A stretch of 21,574 bases of DNA, taken from the IMG/VR virus record IMGVR_UViG_3300032304_000587, positions 1 through 21,574 of that record; one strand, 5' to 3'. Numbering within the stretch: position 1 is the stretch's first letter; each line of letters starts with the position of its first letter. The position numbers and the translations under genes are program-made. Positions 1 through 7,484 of this stretch are shown in pieces. The notes beneath the pieces are model-generated. The model was not told the origin of the DNA. It saw only the letters and a list, made by a program, of their open reading frames with translations, and did no database searches. Source of the DNA: a virus.

Positions 1-156
1 ACCACAGGCGCACAAACTCAGACATTTACTCCAGGTGTATTTGGTTACAATGATGAAACAATTCCCACAACAGACATACAAATTAAAGTGGTCAATAGAA
101 GTGGAGCATCTGCGGCTATTACAGTAACAGTAAAATTATTACAATTGGAAGCATAA
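1..156 (+). CDS. C-terminal end of a virion-type protein (partial)
   Basis: Frame 1 is open from the first base to a TAA at 154-156, giving the last 51 residues of a protein whose start lies outside the window. The tail is rich in Thr, Val and Ile, with alternating hydrophobic residues typical of beta-structure (for example IQIKVVNRSGASAAITVTVK). The next gene starts one base after the stop, so the two are probably co-transcribed. The composition and the neighbouring tail-associated protease suggest a tail or baseplate component, but nothing in this fragment identifies a family. Confidence 0.7.
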   Translation, partial: TTGAQTQTFTPGVFGYNDETIPTTDIQIKVVNRSGASAAITVTVKLLQLEA

Positions 157-157
157 T

Positions 158-2815
158 ATGACAACACCTATTCCGCACTTAGGTAACCCTGACGACCAAA
201 GTCTAAAAGAATATATTGTTACATTAAAAGATTTTAAAGACTCCGATGGCTTCTACGAAGACATGGAATCAGTCGGGGGCAATTTATACATACCAGATAG
301 AATGGTAGAATGTATTAATCGCAGACCCATCAGTCGTAATACTCACTACATGCTGACCTACGATGAAGCGGCTCAGATTAAAAACGATCCAAGAGTATTC
401 ACAGTAGAATTAAATTATTCAGACTTGGGTATAGTTATTGGCTGTGATGGCTTTACACAAACCAGTGCCAACTTTGATAAACGAGTAGCCAGTGATTCCG
501 TTGACCTCAATTGGGGATTACTACGTTTAAACAGAAAGACTGATGTTGCCACTTGGGGTGTCAGCGGAACTGTTAATCAATCAGCGACCATTATCATGGA
601 TGCCAGCGGCAGGAACGTTGATGTAGTGGTCATGGATGACGGTGCCCCATATCCCACAACCTATGAATATGCGCAGAATCCCGATGGTACTGGTTATAGT
701 CGAATGGTCGAGTATAACTGGTATATACATAATCCTGTGGTAACTGGTGGCGCAGTAGGATCATACAGTTATCCAGGAACAAGGTTACAAGAGCACGGTG
801 CTCACACCTCTGGCAACTGTGCAGGCAACACACAAGGTTTTGCCAGAGATGCAAATATCTATAATATCACATTCTATGACAGCATTGACTATGTGCGCGA
901 GTTTCATAAAAATAAACCCGTTAACCCATTAACCGGAGTTAAGAATCCCACAGTTATGAATAACAGTTGGGGATATCGTTTAAACGGTATCAGCGAAGCC
1001 AGTATTAGTTCTGTTTTTTATCGTGGAGTTACATATACTCGTCCACCTACAGGATGGACCACAGCAGATTTAGATAATTTTAGAATTAGAACGGGTGCGG
1101 CACTGCCTACACAAAATGCAGGCACTGATGCAGATATGATCGAAGCCATGGCCGAAGGTGTGATTATTGTAGCCAGTGCTGGAAACAGTTACTGGTACGA
1201 GGATGTGCCAGGCGGCCCTGATTACGATAATTTCATGATTTACGGTGGCATAAGTTATTATATACATCGAGGCAGTAGTCCCGGAGCAGCCAATGGTGGC
1301 ACAGAAGGCACAAAAATTATATGTAGTGGTGCTATCGGACAACACGACGAAGCAACCGGTGCCAGTATCTATGCGTCAACTGGCGTTGAACAAGGCGACT
1401 ACAAAGCAGAGTTTAGTAATTACGGACCGCGAGTAGATGTGTTTGCACCTGGGTCAGGAATCCAAAGTATTTGGAACAGTGGTGCTGCCTTGTATGACGG
1501 AACTCCAGCAGTTGATTCCCGTGTGGCCGCATTGAGCGGTAATGATACTGTCAATAATAATTATAAAAAGTGTCCAGGAACTAGCATGAGCTGTCCTAAC
1601 ACTGTGGGAGTGCTTGCCTGTTATGCAGAAAAATATCCCCGCATGACGCAGGCTGATGCTCGTGCATTAATAAACGCAATTAGTACAGATACAGTATTAA
1701 GTACAAATGGTGGAACATTTGACGGCAAAGATGCTGGACATACTTATAATCCAAACAGTTGCAAAAAGATGATGTTCTTCCAAGGAACAAGACATCCAAG
1801 TCAAGAAGTGGGAGGTTACTACCCAACACCATTCCCCACAGTAAACAACTGGTATCGTCCCGCCAGCGGACAAGTATACCCAAGAAAGCCAACTCTTAAC
1901 AGTTATAATAAGGCCGCTACATTTGGTCTATCTGTGAACGACTCAACAGTGAGTACTGGTCAAACCGCAACAGTGACCTTGACCACTACTAATATTTCAA
2001 ACGGTACCGTAGTCCCATATATTATCACAGCTCGTCCTAATACTTCTGGAGGTGTTTTGACCACTACTGCCGTCGATGGTGTTTACTCAGCAAGTGCTGT
2101 GGTTACTGGAGTCACATTAAATACTAGACCAAACAGTGGTAACAGATTTACCACCACAGGCACTCCCAACGGTGTTAGTTCGACAATAACAAATAGTTTA
2201 CTTGGTCCAGGAGCACTGGCCAGTTCTACTCCAACTGTACCAGGTGCCCTGGGCTTTATAGGCGGTCAAGACGATGGCTACTGGGGTGTGCCTTTGCCGT
2301 TTCCTGTAACATTTATTGGGACCAATTACAGTACTTTGTATGTTGGTACTAACACCTACATAACTTTTACTGCTGGCTCTACAAATTATAGTCAGTTAAA
2401 TGCATCAAATCCTCCGTTTCCAAAAATAATGATTAGTTGTGCTGACAACAGTTGTCAACGAATTTATTATGGTGCAGAAGGCGTTGCACCTAACAGAACT
2501 TTTAGAGTTCGATGGGAGGGCACTGCTAGTACTTCTGGAACGCTAGGCTCACCTAACATGGTATACGAAGCAGTGTTTTATGAAAACACTCCCGCTCAAA
2601 TCGATGTGCATACTGGTGTAAATGCTCGATGGTCCACAACCACTTCAATATATCCGTTTACGTCTAATGATATAAGTGTTCCATTGACTGGATCTGTAAC
2701 AGTAAACAGTAACACAGCAACATTGCCGATAACTATAAACACAGCGTCATCTCTTTTGATGAATGTTAGATTGGATATGTTTCCTGCACCAAATATTGGC
2801 ATAACGGTAAACTAA
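158..2815 (+). CDS. Subtilisin-family (S8) serine protease with I9-like propeptide and beta-rich C-terminus
   Basis: A complete 885-residue peptidase of family S8. The catalytic triad is visible: Asp160 in VVVMDDG, His213 in HGAHTSG, and Ser476 in PGTSMSCP, with the oxyanion Asn343 in SAGNS. Residues about 18-88 resemble an I9 inhibitor/propeptide: it opens with EYIVTLKD and ends with the hallmark LTYDEAAQIKNDPRVFTVE, so autoproteolytic maturation is plausible. There is no N-terminal signal peptide, which argues against export and for packaging in the virion. After the protease (about 150-530) come an Ig-like segment (about 585-650) and a beta-rich segment (about 700-825) that loosely recalls nidogen-like domains. 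It starts one base after an upstream virion-type gene. A role in processing tail proteins or degrading host-surface protein is inference. No Shine-Dalgarno site is obvious, so translation may be coupled to the gene before it. Confidence 0.9.
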   Translation: MTTPIPHLGNPDDQSLKEYIVTLKDFKDSDGFYEDMESVGGNLYIPDRMVECINRRPISRNTHYMLTYDEAAQIKNDPRVFTVELNYSDLGIVIGCDGFTQTSANFDKRVASDSVDLNWGLLRLNRKTDVATWGVSGTVNQSATIIMDASGRNVDVVVMDDGAPYPTTYEYAQNPDGTGYSRMVEYNWYIHNPVVTGGAVGSYSYPGTRLQEHGAHTSGNCAGNTQGFARDANIYNITFYDSIDYVREFHKNKPVNPLTGVKNPTVMNNSWGYRLNGISEASISSVFYRGVTYTRPPTGWTTADLDNFRIRTGAALPTQNAGTDADMIEAMAEGVIIVASAGNSYWYEDVPGGPDYDNFMIYGGISYYIHRGSSPGAANGGTEGTKIICSGAIGQHDEATGASIYASTGVEQGDYKAEFSNYGPRVDVFAPGSGIQSIWNSGAALYDGTPAVDSRVAALSGNDTVNNNYKKCPGTSMSCPNTVGVLACYAEKYPRMTQADARALINAISTDTVLSTNGGTFDGKDAGHTYNPNSCKKMMFFQGTRHPSQEVGGYYPTPFPTVNNWYRPASGQVYPRKPTLNSYNKAATFGLSVNDSTVSTGQTATVTLTTTNISNGTVVPYIITARPNTSGGVLTTTAVDGVYSASAVVTGVTLNTRPNSGNRFTTTGTPNGVSSTITNSLLGPGALASSTPTVPGALGFIGGQDDGYWGVPLPFPVTFIGTNYSTLYVGTNTYITFTAGSTNYSQLNASNPPFPKIMISCADNSCQRIYYGAEGVAPNRTFRVRWEGTASTSGTLGSPNMVYEAVFYENTPAQIDVHTGVNARWSTTTSIYPFTSNDISVPLTGSVTVNSNTATLPITINTASSLLMNVRLDMFPAPNIGITVN

Positions 2816-2818
2816 AGG

Positions 2819-2847
2819 TTGACTTTCAATAAAGAACCTATTATACT
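2819..2847 (+). promoter_or_regulatory. Sigma70-type promoter, predicted leaderless
   Basis: TTGACT (2819-2824) and TATACT (2842-2847) are separated by 17 bases, a near-perfect sigma70 promoter starting three bases after the protease gene stops. Only six bases separate the -10 box from the ATG at 2854, so the expected start site is at the A of that ATG. Confidence 0.75.
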
Positions 2848-2853
2848 TAATCT

Positions 2854-3027
2854 ATGACTGAATCAAAAACTTATCTAGTTGAAGACCTATTTCATGACAT
2901 TCCGGGAGATCCGGATAATGTTATGTTTCAAATTCCTCCTGAAATCTGTGAAAAAATGGGATGGAAAGAAGGCGATAATATTCACATATCTGTAACTGAC
3001 GGTCGCATGATCATTTCTAAAACATGA
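2854..3027 (+). CDS. AbrB/MazE-like (swapped-hairpin) small protein
   Basis: A 57-residue gene. The segment [17 protein letters not shown] followed by [14 protein letters not shown] matches the SpoVT-AbrB/MazE swapped-hairpin pattern (a hydrophobic-x-IPPE strand, then GWKEGD, then a second hairpin). The N-terminal part, with DIPGDPDNV, is as I remember it in related small proteins of T4-like marine phages. The start is fixed because an in-frame TAA lies at 2848-2850 and no other ATG precedes the conserved N-terminus. There is no Shine-Dalgarno site upstream, consistent with a leaderless message. Its stop overlaps the start of the IF-1 gene (ATGA), so the two form one translation unit. It probably binds DNA as a dimer; its target is unknown. 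No toxin partner is present, so an antitoxin role is not supported. Confidence 0.8.
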   Translation: MTESKTYLVEDLFHDIPGDPDNVMFQIPPEICEKMGWKEGDNIHISVTDGRMIISKT

Positions 3028-3239
3028 GCAAAAGCGACTTGTTAGAAATGGAAGGCGCCATTTCTGAAGTATTACCTGGCAATATGTTTAGAGTAACTTT
3101 GGATAATGGACACGTTATTACTTGCTACACCAATGGCCGACTACGCCAAAACAAAATCAAAATAATCATGGGCGACAAAGTGCGTATTGAAATGAGCCCA
3201 TATGATTTATCCAAAGGTCGAATTACTTACCGACTTTGA
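3024..3239 (+). CDS. infA: Translation initiation factor IF-1
   Basis: A complete 71-residue S1/OB-fold protein, nearly the length of E. coli IF-1 (72 residues). Compared with the E. coli sequence from memory, a little over half of the positions are identical, including the strings MFRV, NGHV, GDKV and PYDLSKGRI. In bacteria IF-1 binds the A site of the 30S subunit and works with IF-2 and IF-3 in start-site selection. Here it overlaps the AbrB-like gene by four bases and shares its promoter. A second promoter begins immediately after its stop, so the pair forms a closed two-gene operon. The setting is clearly viral, so this is a host-derived gene kept by the phage. The invariant core residues look intact, so it is probably functional; a takeover role in translation is inference. 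Confidence 0.95.
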   Translation: MSKSDLLEMEGAISEVLPGNMFRVTLDNGHVITCYTNGRLRQNKIKIIMGDKVRIEMSPYDLSKGRITYRL

Positions 3240-3240
3240 C

Positions 3241-3269
3241 TTGACTTTTAATTAAATTGACTGTATAAT
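3241..3269 (+). promoter_or_regulatory. Strong sigma70-type promoter
   Basis: TTGACT (3241-3246) and TATAAT (3264-3269) are 17 bases apart, placed directly after the IF-1 stop codon. The expected transcription start is about 3276-3277, which coincides with the first base of an 8-bp hairpin. Extra TTGACT/TTGAC copies occur just upstream (from 3236) and inside the spacer (3258-3263). Confidence 0.85.
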
Positions 3270-3276
3270 ATTCCAT

Positions 3277-3300
3277 ATACACAATAATAATGTTGTGTAT
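3277..3300 (+). promoter_or_regulatory. Perfect 8-bp inverted repeat at the 5' end of the leader
   Basis: ATACACAA (3277-3284) and TTGTGTAT (3293-3300) form a perfect inverted repeat around an 8-base loop. It begins at the predicted transcription start, so it could be a 5'-end hairpin that protects the mRNA, or a dyad operator for a dimeric regulator such as the AbrB-like protein encoded just upstream. Confidence 0.6.
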
Positions 3301-3323
3301 AGGTGGCCAAGAGAAGGCCTATA
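3298..3323 (+). promoter_or_regulatory. Second leader hairpin next to the ribosome-binding site
   Basis: TATA (3298-3301) and GGCC (3305-3308) can pair with GGCC (3316-3319) and TATA (3320-3323) around an AAGAGAA loop, with a three-base bulge. A variant pairs TATAGG with CCTATA. The structure ends at the Shine-Dalgarno sequence AAAGGA (3323-3328) and shares bases 3298-3300 with the first hairpin, so the two could be mutually exclusive. No computed folding energy supports this. Confidence 0.4.
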
Positions 3324-3334
3324 AAGGAAATTAT

Positions 3335-4480
3335 ATGACAGAAAAGACTCACGCTCAAGTTATCAACGAGCAATACCTCAAATCAGACAGTCACTTTGTA
3401 ACCTTACAAGAACGCCTGTCCGAATCATTAAAAACTGCGCCACTGTTTGTTGGACTACTCACTGGTGTAGTGGACGAATTCAAACGTCGACATAAAAATT
3501 GGACTACCTTTACAGACTTGCTATTGTGTAAGGCAATTATGGTTCCCATGGACAAGATCCTAATTGATACCACAATGCAACGTAGTCTTAATCTGCGACA
3601 TGTATTAAACATCCTACAGCACTTCCGTAGCACAATGACCATGGCTATTCAAGTGTATGAAGATTCTAACAAGCCTGGTTACTATATTGCATGGGACGGG
3701 CAACACACTGCTATTGCACTGTACATCATCCTTACCAAAGTGTTTGGTGAACAAACTGCCAAGACAATGATTCCAGTTGTTGTGTACAACGTAAAGCACA
3801 AATTAGAAATTCGCCGAAACTTTATTTTGTTAAACGGTGATGCCAAAGAAGAACTCGACTTCATTGACAAGTACAAGCAGATGGTTTTTGGTTCAAAGGT
3901 TGACGGTGCAGATGACACTGAATGGACCGACACAGCCAAAAAGAATGACTACCTAGCGGCCGCTGGCCTGTTTGCCACACACAGCAAGTTCGGCGATGAA
4001 GACCAACCAGGTGCATTCAGTTTGCTGGCTGATACACTTATGAGTAAATCGCTTAAGACACGTAAAGATCCAGAAGTCACTCGTATGTTTGCCACATACT
4101 GGACTTATCTAAATCAGGAACGTGCTGTAGAACCCAAGGAAGCCAGACAGTTGTACGAATACTTTAACCTGTGCTTTGAACAAGGTATCACAGTGGACGA
4201 TGCATACTTGCTGGAGTTTGCGGCATTTACAAAAGAAAACTTTGGCGGTGACTTTGGCCCCAATGGTCCGTTCTGGGATAAAGTTAAAATGTCATATGAA
4301 TCGTGGTATGCCAAGGCCAATCCTGAATCGTTTGCAGAGTTTGGCTTGAAAGGATTTACATCAGAAATGCGTACAGGTATTCCGTTTTTGATTGCACAGG
4401 TTAAAAAGAGTACTAAGTTGAAAACCCCTAGTTACTCTGCTAACAATGGCTTTACTGTTTCTGCAAAGGACTTGTGGTAA
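3335..4480 (+). CDS. ParB/Srx-like protein with a DGQHT motif
   Basis: A 381-residue protein. I chose ATG 3335 because AAAGGA lies at a good distance upstream; an in-frame ATG at 3290 lies inside the leader hairpin region and lacks a Shine-Dalgarno site. Residues about 70-150 resemble the ParB/sulfiredoxin-like fold: VPMDKILID, an MQR motif (81-83), then IAWDGQHTAIAL (118-129), recalling the DGQHR and DGHHR motifs of ParB-N, DndB and related proteins, followed by IPVVVYNV. The remaining 230 residues are helical in character and unrecognised. Members of this broad fold can be NTPases, nucleases or DNA-modification partners. It has its own promoter with a structured leader and is followed after one base by an HNH nuclease, which suggests a joint role on DNA. 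The specific activity is unknown. Confidence 0.65.
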   Translation: MTEKTHAQVINEQYLKSDSHFVTLQERLSESLKTAPLFVGLLTGVVDEFKRRHKNWTTFTDLLLCKAIMVPMDKILIDTTMQRSLNLRHVLNILQHFRSTMTMAIQVYEDSNKPGYYIAWDGQHTAIALYIILTKVFGEQTAKTMIPVVVYNVKHKLEIRRNFILLNGDAKEELDFIDKYKQMVFGSKVDGADDTEWTDTAKKNDYLAAAGLFATHSKFGDEDQPGAFSLLADTLMSKSLKTRKDPEVTRMFATYWTYLNQERAVEPKEARQLYEYFNLCFEQGITVDDAYLLEFAAFTKENFGGDFGPNGPFWDKVKMSYESWYAKANPESFAEFGLKGFTSEMRTGIPFLIAQVKKSTKLKTPSYSANNGFTVSAKDLW

Positions 4481-4481
4481 C

Positions 4482-4937
4482 ATGTCTACATTACGTGATC
4501 CAAACAAGGATAAACTCAAAGGTCAGAGTATCCTCAAGGAACAGTATCGCTTACAATGTAAGTGTAAATTAGAAGATTGCGATAATGATATTACAATCTT
4601 CGATGGTCCAGGCAGTGATGGTTACTGCCGTGAACATCAACTACAACTTACAGAGTATGGCGGTATGGGCAAAGCAGAACGCCCTCATACATTTTATCGT
4701 GGATGGGTATGCGTATGTTGTAAATACGATCCTCGCGAAGATCCTCAGTTTGATGATATCGAGGATCCGTTCCATAAGTTACGTTGTATGCGTGGTGTGA
4801 TGCACGGAGACCACCTAGAGCGTAAAAGCGATGGTGGTGCAGACACAGCAGAAAATATTCAGACACTGTGTTGTCGGTGTCATATGATTAAGACTTACAA
4901 AGAAAAAGATTATCTTAAAGGAAACAAAGAGGAATAA
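4482..4937 (+). CDS. HNH endonuclease
   Basis: A 151-residue protein with a C-terminal HNH (beta-beta-alpha metal) domain: GDHLERKSDGG (109-119), with D110-H111 as the first catalytic His pair, Asn125 in AENIQ, and His134 in LCCRCHMIKT. Zinc ligands are likely C77/C80 (CVCC) with C130/C133. The N-terminal half holds a second Cys/His-rich segment (CKCKLEDCDND, then YCREH), possibly another zinc site. ATG 4482 follows the previous stop by one base; an upstream in-frame ATG at 4446 lies inside the preceding gene and is not favoured. It could be a free-standing homing-type nuclease, but its tight fit between genes and its pairing with a ParB-like protein also allow a role in host-DNA breakdown or packaging. 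Confidence 0.85.
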   Translation: MSTLRDPNKDKLKGQSILKEQYRLQCKCKLEDCDNDITIFDGPGSDGYCREHQLQLTEYGGMGKAERPHTFYRGWVCVCCKYDPREDPQFDDIEDPFHKLRCMRGVMHGDHLERKSDGGADTAENIQTLCCRCHMIKTYKEKDYLKGNKEE

Positions 4938-4939
4938 CT

Positions 4940-5185
4940 ATGGAAGTAATTAATATTAACGACAAAAGCGAACAACGTCGAAAAGCAAATATGCTGGATG
5001 TTATCGATGAAGTGCGTAAGCGTATTGAAGACGGCTCCATGGAAGAATTTGTCATGTCTAGTATTGATAAAGAAGGCGAAGTAGTCATACATGCCAGCGT
5101 GAAAGATATGATTGGTGGTGTGGGGTTATTTGAAATTGGTAAAAATATTCTTATCCAACAACAGACTATGATCGACTATGAGTGA
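4940..5185 (+). CDS. Small phage protein of unknown function
   Basis: An 81-residue gene with a good ribosome-binding site (AGAGGA, 4928-4933) and ATG two bases after the HNH gene's stop. It has a charged helical N-terminus (RRKANMLDVIDEVRKRIED) and a compact C-terminal part ending in GGVGLFEIGKNILIQQQ. The layout recalls short conserved phage proteins with a GLFELGK-like ending, but I cannot name a family. Its last eight bases overlap the next gene, so the two are probably translated together. Confidence 0.75.
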   Translation: MEVININDKSEQRRKANMLDVIDEVRKRIEDGSMEEFVMSSIDKEGEVVIHASVKDMIGGVGLFEIGKNILIQQQTMIDYE

Positions 5186-5891
5186 ACTTACAGCATTAAA
5201 AGATAGAGTATGGCCTGCTGACAATGTGTTGGCTATGGCCTGTGCTATTTTTAGAACTAAGGGATTTACCAGCGTTAGTTCGGTGGTCAGTTCAGATTTG
5301 GACTCCGACGGTAGATGGAATAGCAAAGAACACCTGTGTTATCAAATGGTTCCAGACTTGGATAAAGAATATAAAGTTCTTATCCGAGTCACACAGGAAG
5401 ATATAGACAGTGCTAATGCTATTGTACAATACTATCGAAGATTAACATTTGGTGTTATTGCTGACAATCTCAGCGACTATATGCAACGAGTATTTTCCAG
5501 CACTCAGAAACCAGAAGTCAATTTCAAAGACTTTGGCATTTTGGCCAGTGTGCCCAGTGTGTATTTTAAAGAGATGGAAAAGAAACGCATTATCAGCGAA
5601 TCCAAATCTGCCGTACAAGAATATATCGGCACAGTGGGTGGCAATGTTTTATTGAACATTCGATATATCAATACCAGATTTGTTGACAAACTAAACTGCT
5701 ATGCACATGACGCAATAACTGATACGGGGCATTTGGTAAACTTTTTGAATAAATCGCAGTTGGGCAAGACCGGTGACAAGCAGACAATAAAAGCCAAAGT
5801 CAAAAATCACGGTGTAAACTTCATAACCAAATCAATCGAAACACAATTAAATTATGTCAAACCGGTTGACAATGAACTGGTTTGGCAGTAA
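5178..5891 (+). CDS. Phage protein of unknown function (237 residues)
   Basis: The gene starts inside the end of the previous one (8-base overlap) and is the last gene of the ParB-like/HNH operon. The protein is soluble, with no membrane segment and no motif that I recognise. A central part (about 75-130) is rich in aromatic and charged residues. The C-terminal part (IKAKVKNHGVNFITKSIETQLNYVK) is basic and beta-like, which would fit nucleic-acid contact, but this is only an impression. Its stop codon TAA (5889-5891) forms the first bases of the -10 box of the ligase promoter. Confidence 0.75.
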   Translation: MSELTALKDRVWPADNVLAMACAIFRTKGFTSVSSVVSSDLDSDGRWNSKEHLCYQMVPDLDKEYKVLIRVTQEDIDSANAIVQYYRRLTFGVIADNLSDYMQRVFSSTQKPEVNFKDFGILASVPSVYFKEMEKKRIISESKSAVQEYIGTVGGNVLLNIRYINTRFVDKLNCYAHDAITDTGHLVNFLNKSQLGKTGDKQTIKAKVKNHGVNFITKSIETQLNYVKPVDNELVWQ

Positions 5892-5894
5892 AAT
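5866..5894 (+). promoter_or_regulatory. Sigma70-type promoter for the ligase operon
   Basis: TTGACA (5866-5871) and TAAAAT (5889-5894) are 17 bases apart. The -35 box lies inside the upstream gene, and the -10 box begins with that gene's TAA stop codon. The expected start is near 5901, leaving a leader of about 24 bases before the GTG at 5925. Confidence 0.7.
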
Positions 5895-5913
5895 ACTAGT
5901 AAGTTAAAACTTT

Positions 5914-5919
5914 TAGGAG
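5914..5919 (+). promoter_or_regulatory. Ribosome-binding site for the GTG-started ligase
   Basis: TAGGAG lies five bases before the GTG at 5925 and supports this non-ATG start. No in-frame ATG of similar quality is nearby, and the first Met downstream is at residue 47, after a conserved-looking N-terminal segment. Confidence 0.75.
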
Positions 5920-5924
5920 ACATC

Positions 5925-7247
5925 GTGAGCGACCCTTGCCAATACGTTATCAGTACTTTAGAAGATCATCCAAGTAGATTAAACAAAGAAGCAATTATCC
6001 TTGCACAGGCAGAAGCAGGAAATAAAGAATTTTTCGAAGGATGTCGTCTAGCATTAGACTCAATGATTACATTTGGGTTAAAACAAATACCGGAGAAAAC
6101 AGATGAAGATGGCCCTGGCCTACCTTGGGATAGTTTTACTCTCGCTCTTACTGGCTTTGTTACTCGCAATGTCACCGGTAATACAGCGAGGGATATGATC
6201 CAAGCAATGATGAAGAGTGCTACCAAGGCACAGTGGAATGGTTGGTATCGACGCATCCTTATCAAAGACCTACGCTGTGGTGTCAGCGAAAAAACAATTA
6301 ATAAAATGGTAGAAGAAAAGTATGCTGACTATGCTATACCTGTGTTTAGTTGCCAACTTGCTCATGATAGTGCTAACCACGAAAGTAAAGTCACTGGAAA
6401 GAAACTTATCGAAGTTAAGCTCGACGGCGTCCGTGTTATCACTATTGTGCGTACAGATGGTCGCGTTGATATGTTTAGTCGTAACGGTAAGGAACTTGCA
6501 AATTTCCCTCACATTGTAGAACAAATCAGTGCAGTAGCAAAACAAAATCCACCGCCATGCGATTTGATTTTGGATGGCGAGATTATGAGTAGCAGTTTTC
6601 AAGACTTAATGACCCAGGTGCATCGTAAGAGTGATGTCAAAGCCAACGATGCTGTACTGCATTTGTTTGATACTATTCCATTGGAAAACTTTGAACAGGG
6701 TGCGTGGAGCAAGAGTCAATCGGATCGCAGTGACATGGTCTACTATTGGCACAAACAACATAAAGATGCACTGCCCAATGTGGCAGTTGTAGGACATGAG
6801 CTTGTGGATTTGGATACCGCAGAAGGTCAACAGCGTTACAAAGAAATTAATGCCAAGGCTATCGAAGGTGGGTATGAGGGCATTATGCTTAAAAATCCAG
6901 AAGCAGGTTACGAATGTAAACGCAGTGTGGCTTGGTTAAAATTGAAACCGTTTATCGAAGTTAGTCTTACTGTGGTTGCCACAGAAGAAGGTACTGGTAA
7001 GAATGTGGGCAAACTGGGTGCGCTGGTCTGCGAAGGTGTTGACGATGGTAAGGACATTCGAGTTAATGTTGGCAGTGGACTCACAGACGAGCAACGTGAT
7101 GGCTTTTGGAAGTTTAAGGATGACTGTGTTGGCATGATAGCAGAAGTACGTGCTGACGCTATTACACAGAATCAAGACGGCACATATAGTTTGCGCTTTC
7201 CAAGATTCTTGCGCTTTAGAGGTCTTGTAAAAGGTGAAAAGATTTAA
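5925..7247 (+). CDS. ATP-dependent DNA ligase
   Basis: A 440-residue ligase of the nucleotidyltransferase superfamily, near the size of T4 gp30. The motifs are present in order: motif I EVKLDGVR with adenylated Lys165; motif III FSRNGKE (184-190); LILDGEI (214-220); motif IIIa LHLFDT (245-250); motif IV EGIMLKNP (318-325); and motif V WLKLKP (337-342). A C-terminal OB fold follows (about 345-440, ending SLRFPRFLRFRG). The N-terminal 150 residues contain a helical domain with LIKDLRCGVSEKTIN, typical of the DNA-binding domain of phage ligases. It seals nicks during phage replication and repair. It starts with GTG behind a strong Shine-Dalgarno site and its own promoter, and it heads a long operon of small genes. 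Confidence 0.95.
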   Translation: MSDPCQYVISTLEDHPSRLNKEAIILAQAEAGNKEFFEGCRLALDSMITFGLKQIPEKTDEDGPGLPWDSFTLALTGFVTRNVTGNTARDMIQAMMKSATKAQWNGWYRRILIKDLRCGVSEKTINKMVEEKYADYAIPVFSCQLAHDSANHESKVTGKKLIEVKLDGVRVITIVRTDGRVDMFSRNGKELANFPHIVEQISAVAKQNPPPCDLILDGEIMSSSFQDLMTQVHRKSDVKANDAVLHLFDTIPLENFEQGAWSKSQSDRSDMVYYWHKQHKDALPNVAVVGHELVDLDTAEGQQRYKEINAKAIEGGYEGIMLKNPEAGYECKRSVAWLKLKPFIEVSLTVVATEEGTGKNVGKLGALVCEGVDDGKDIRVNVGSGLTDEQRDGFWKFKDDCVGMIAEVRADAITQNQDGTYSLRFPRFLRFRGLVKGEKI

Positions 7248-7259
7248 AGGTAACATATA

Positions 7260-7484
7260 ATGTATAAAACTATCTACACAGAAGTCGAAGTGGATGTTGA
7301 GTTAAGTGATTTTGAAACGGATGACTTAATTGAAGAATTAGAAAGCCGAGGTGCAGGAGTTGAACCCGAGTTCGGTGATGGCAAGGAAATGCTTAGGGCA
7401 ATTTACGAAAAACGTAGACTGGGTCAAGATTATCAAACGGAGTTAGATCAACTTATTTGGTTGGGATTGGGCAAAATAATATGA
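7260..7484 (+). CDS. Small acidic phage protein of unknown function
   Basis: A 74-residue gene 12 bases after the ligase stop, with AAAGG (7246-7250) as the ribosome-binding site. The protein is strongly acidic. The segment VEVDVELSDFETDDLIEELESRG looks like a conserved short motif followed by a helix with IYEKRRLGQDYQTELDQLIWLGLGKII. Similar small proteins, as I recall them, occur in environmental phage genomes, but no function is known to me. It shares ATGA with the next gene. Confidence 0.75.
   Translation: MYKTIYTEVEVDVELSDFETDDLIEELESRGAGVEPEFGDGKEMLRAIYEKRRLGQDYQTELDQLIWLGLGKII

Noticed and set aside
2854-3239. AbrB-like gene and partner as a toxin-antitoxin pair
   Set aside because: The partner is clearly IF-1, not a MazF, PIN or RelE-type toxin.
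7256-7261. TATAAT just before the gene at 7260
   Set aside because: It overlaps the start codon itself and has no -35 match 16-18 bases upstream; the ribosome-binding site and ligase operon explain expression.
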